Position numbers and translations under genes: made by a program. A stretch of DNA of 5,080 nucleotides from Verrucomicrobiota bacterium (GTDB lineage: Bacteria; Verrucomicrobiota; Verrucomicrobiia; Opitutales; Opitutaceae): contig JAEYQF010000379.1 of NCBI GenBank assembly GCA_023410155.1, positions 1 through 5,080 on the forward strand. Direction: 5' to 3'. Each line of letters starts with the position of its first letter. Positions within the stretch are counted from its first letter, which is position 1. This document shows positions 5,051-5,080 of the stretch, piece after piece. The notes under the pieces are model-generated. The model made no database searches. It worked only from the letters and a program-made list of their open reading frames with translations, and was not told where the DNA came from.

Positions 5051-5080
5051 CCCGACTCTCTGAGTCGGGGGGTTTTTTTT
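5051..5080 (+). terminator. Rho-independent terminator of the secreted protein gene
   Basis: CCCGACTC (5051-5058) pairs with GAGTCGGG (5062-5069) around a TCT loop, giving an 8-bp G/C-rich stem. Three further G residues and then eight T residues (5073-5080) follow, up to the window edge. It begins 33 nt after the TAA stop at 5015-5017. The T-tract is only on the plus-strand side, so it terminates rightward transcription. The bases GGCCCGACTC at 5049-5058 also occur at 1972-1981 in the tgt upstream repeat block. Confidence 0.92.

Overview
The window is high-GC bacterial DNA with strong G/C third positions in every gene. Its proteins look most like those of an environmental, Gram-negative-type bacterium; my best guess is Verrucomicrobiota (Opitutaceae-like). 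That guess rests on overall protein character and on start sites without Shine-Dalgarno sequences, not on a marker gene, so hold it loosely.

Layout. The left 1.85 kb is on the minus strand. Reading in the direction of transcription it holds: a YjdM/PhnA-type zinc-ribbon protein (1514-1843), an unrecognised 84-aa protein (1209-1463), a SnoaL/NTF2-like fold protein (678-1028), a DUF2200 protein (200-553), and the first 26 codons of an exported protein with a possible Tat signal that runs off the left edge (1-78). Gaps of 50 to 180 nt between them mean a single tight operon is not evident. A 199-bp divergent intergenic region (1844-2042) separates them from the plus-strand genes. It carries three tandem imperfect 22-bp repeats with several mutually exclusive hairpins.

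The centrepiece (2043-4103, plus) is a 686-aa fusion. Its N-terminal half is a complete tRNA-guanine transglycosylase (Tgt), which inserts preQ1 at wobble position 34. Its C-terminal half is an MnmC2/DUF752-type SAM-dependent methyltransferase, a family that methylates the aminomethyl group of nm5U34. One polypeptide thus joins two enzyme families that act on tRNA position 34, through a Pro/Lys-rich linker. Because preQ1 itself carries an exposed primary aminomethyl group, an untested alternative is that the methyltransferase acts on the product of the Tgt half. The Tgt half keeps both catalytic Asp residues, the zinc site and the preQ1-type specificity loop. It departs from the usual arginines just after the nucleophile.

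A 206-bp gap with no clear terminator follows. Then comes a secreted 235-aa protein with a probable concanavalin-A-like beta-sandwich (4310-5017), and a strong intrinsic terminator at the right edge (5051-5080). No mobile element, CRISPR array, tRNA or rRNA was seen, and no gap without a gene exceeds about 210 bases.
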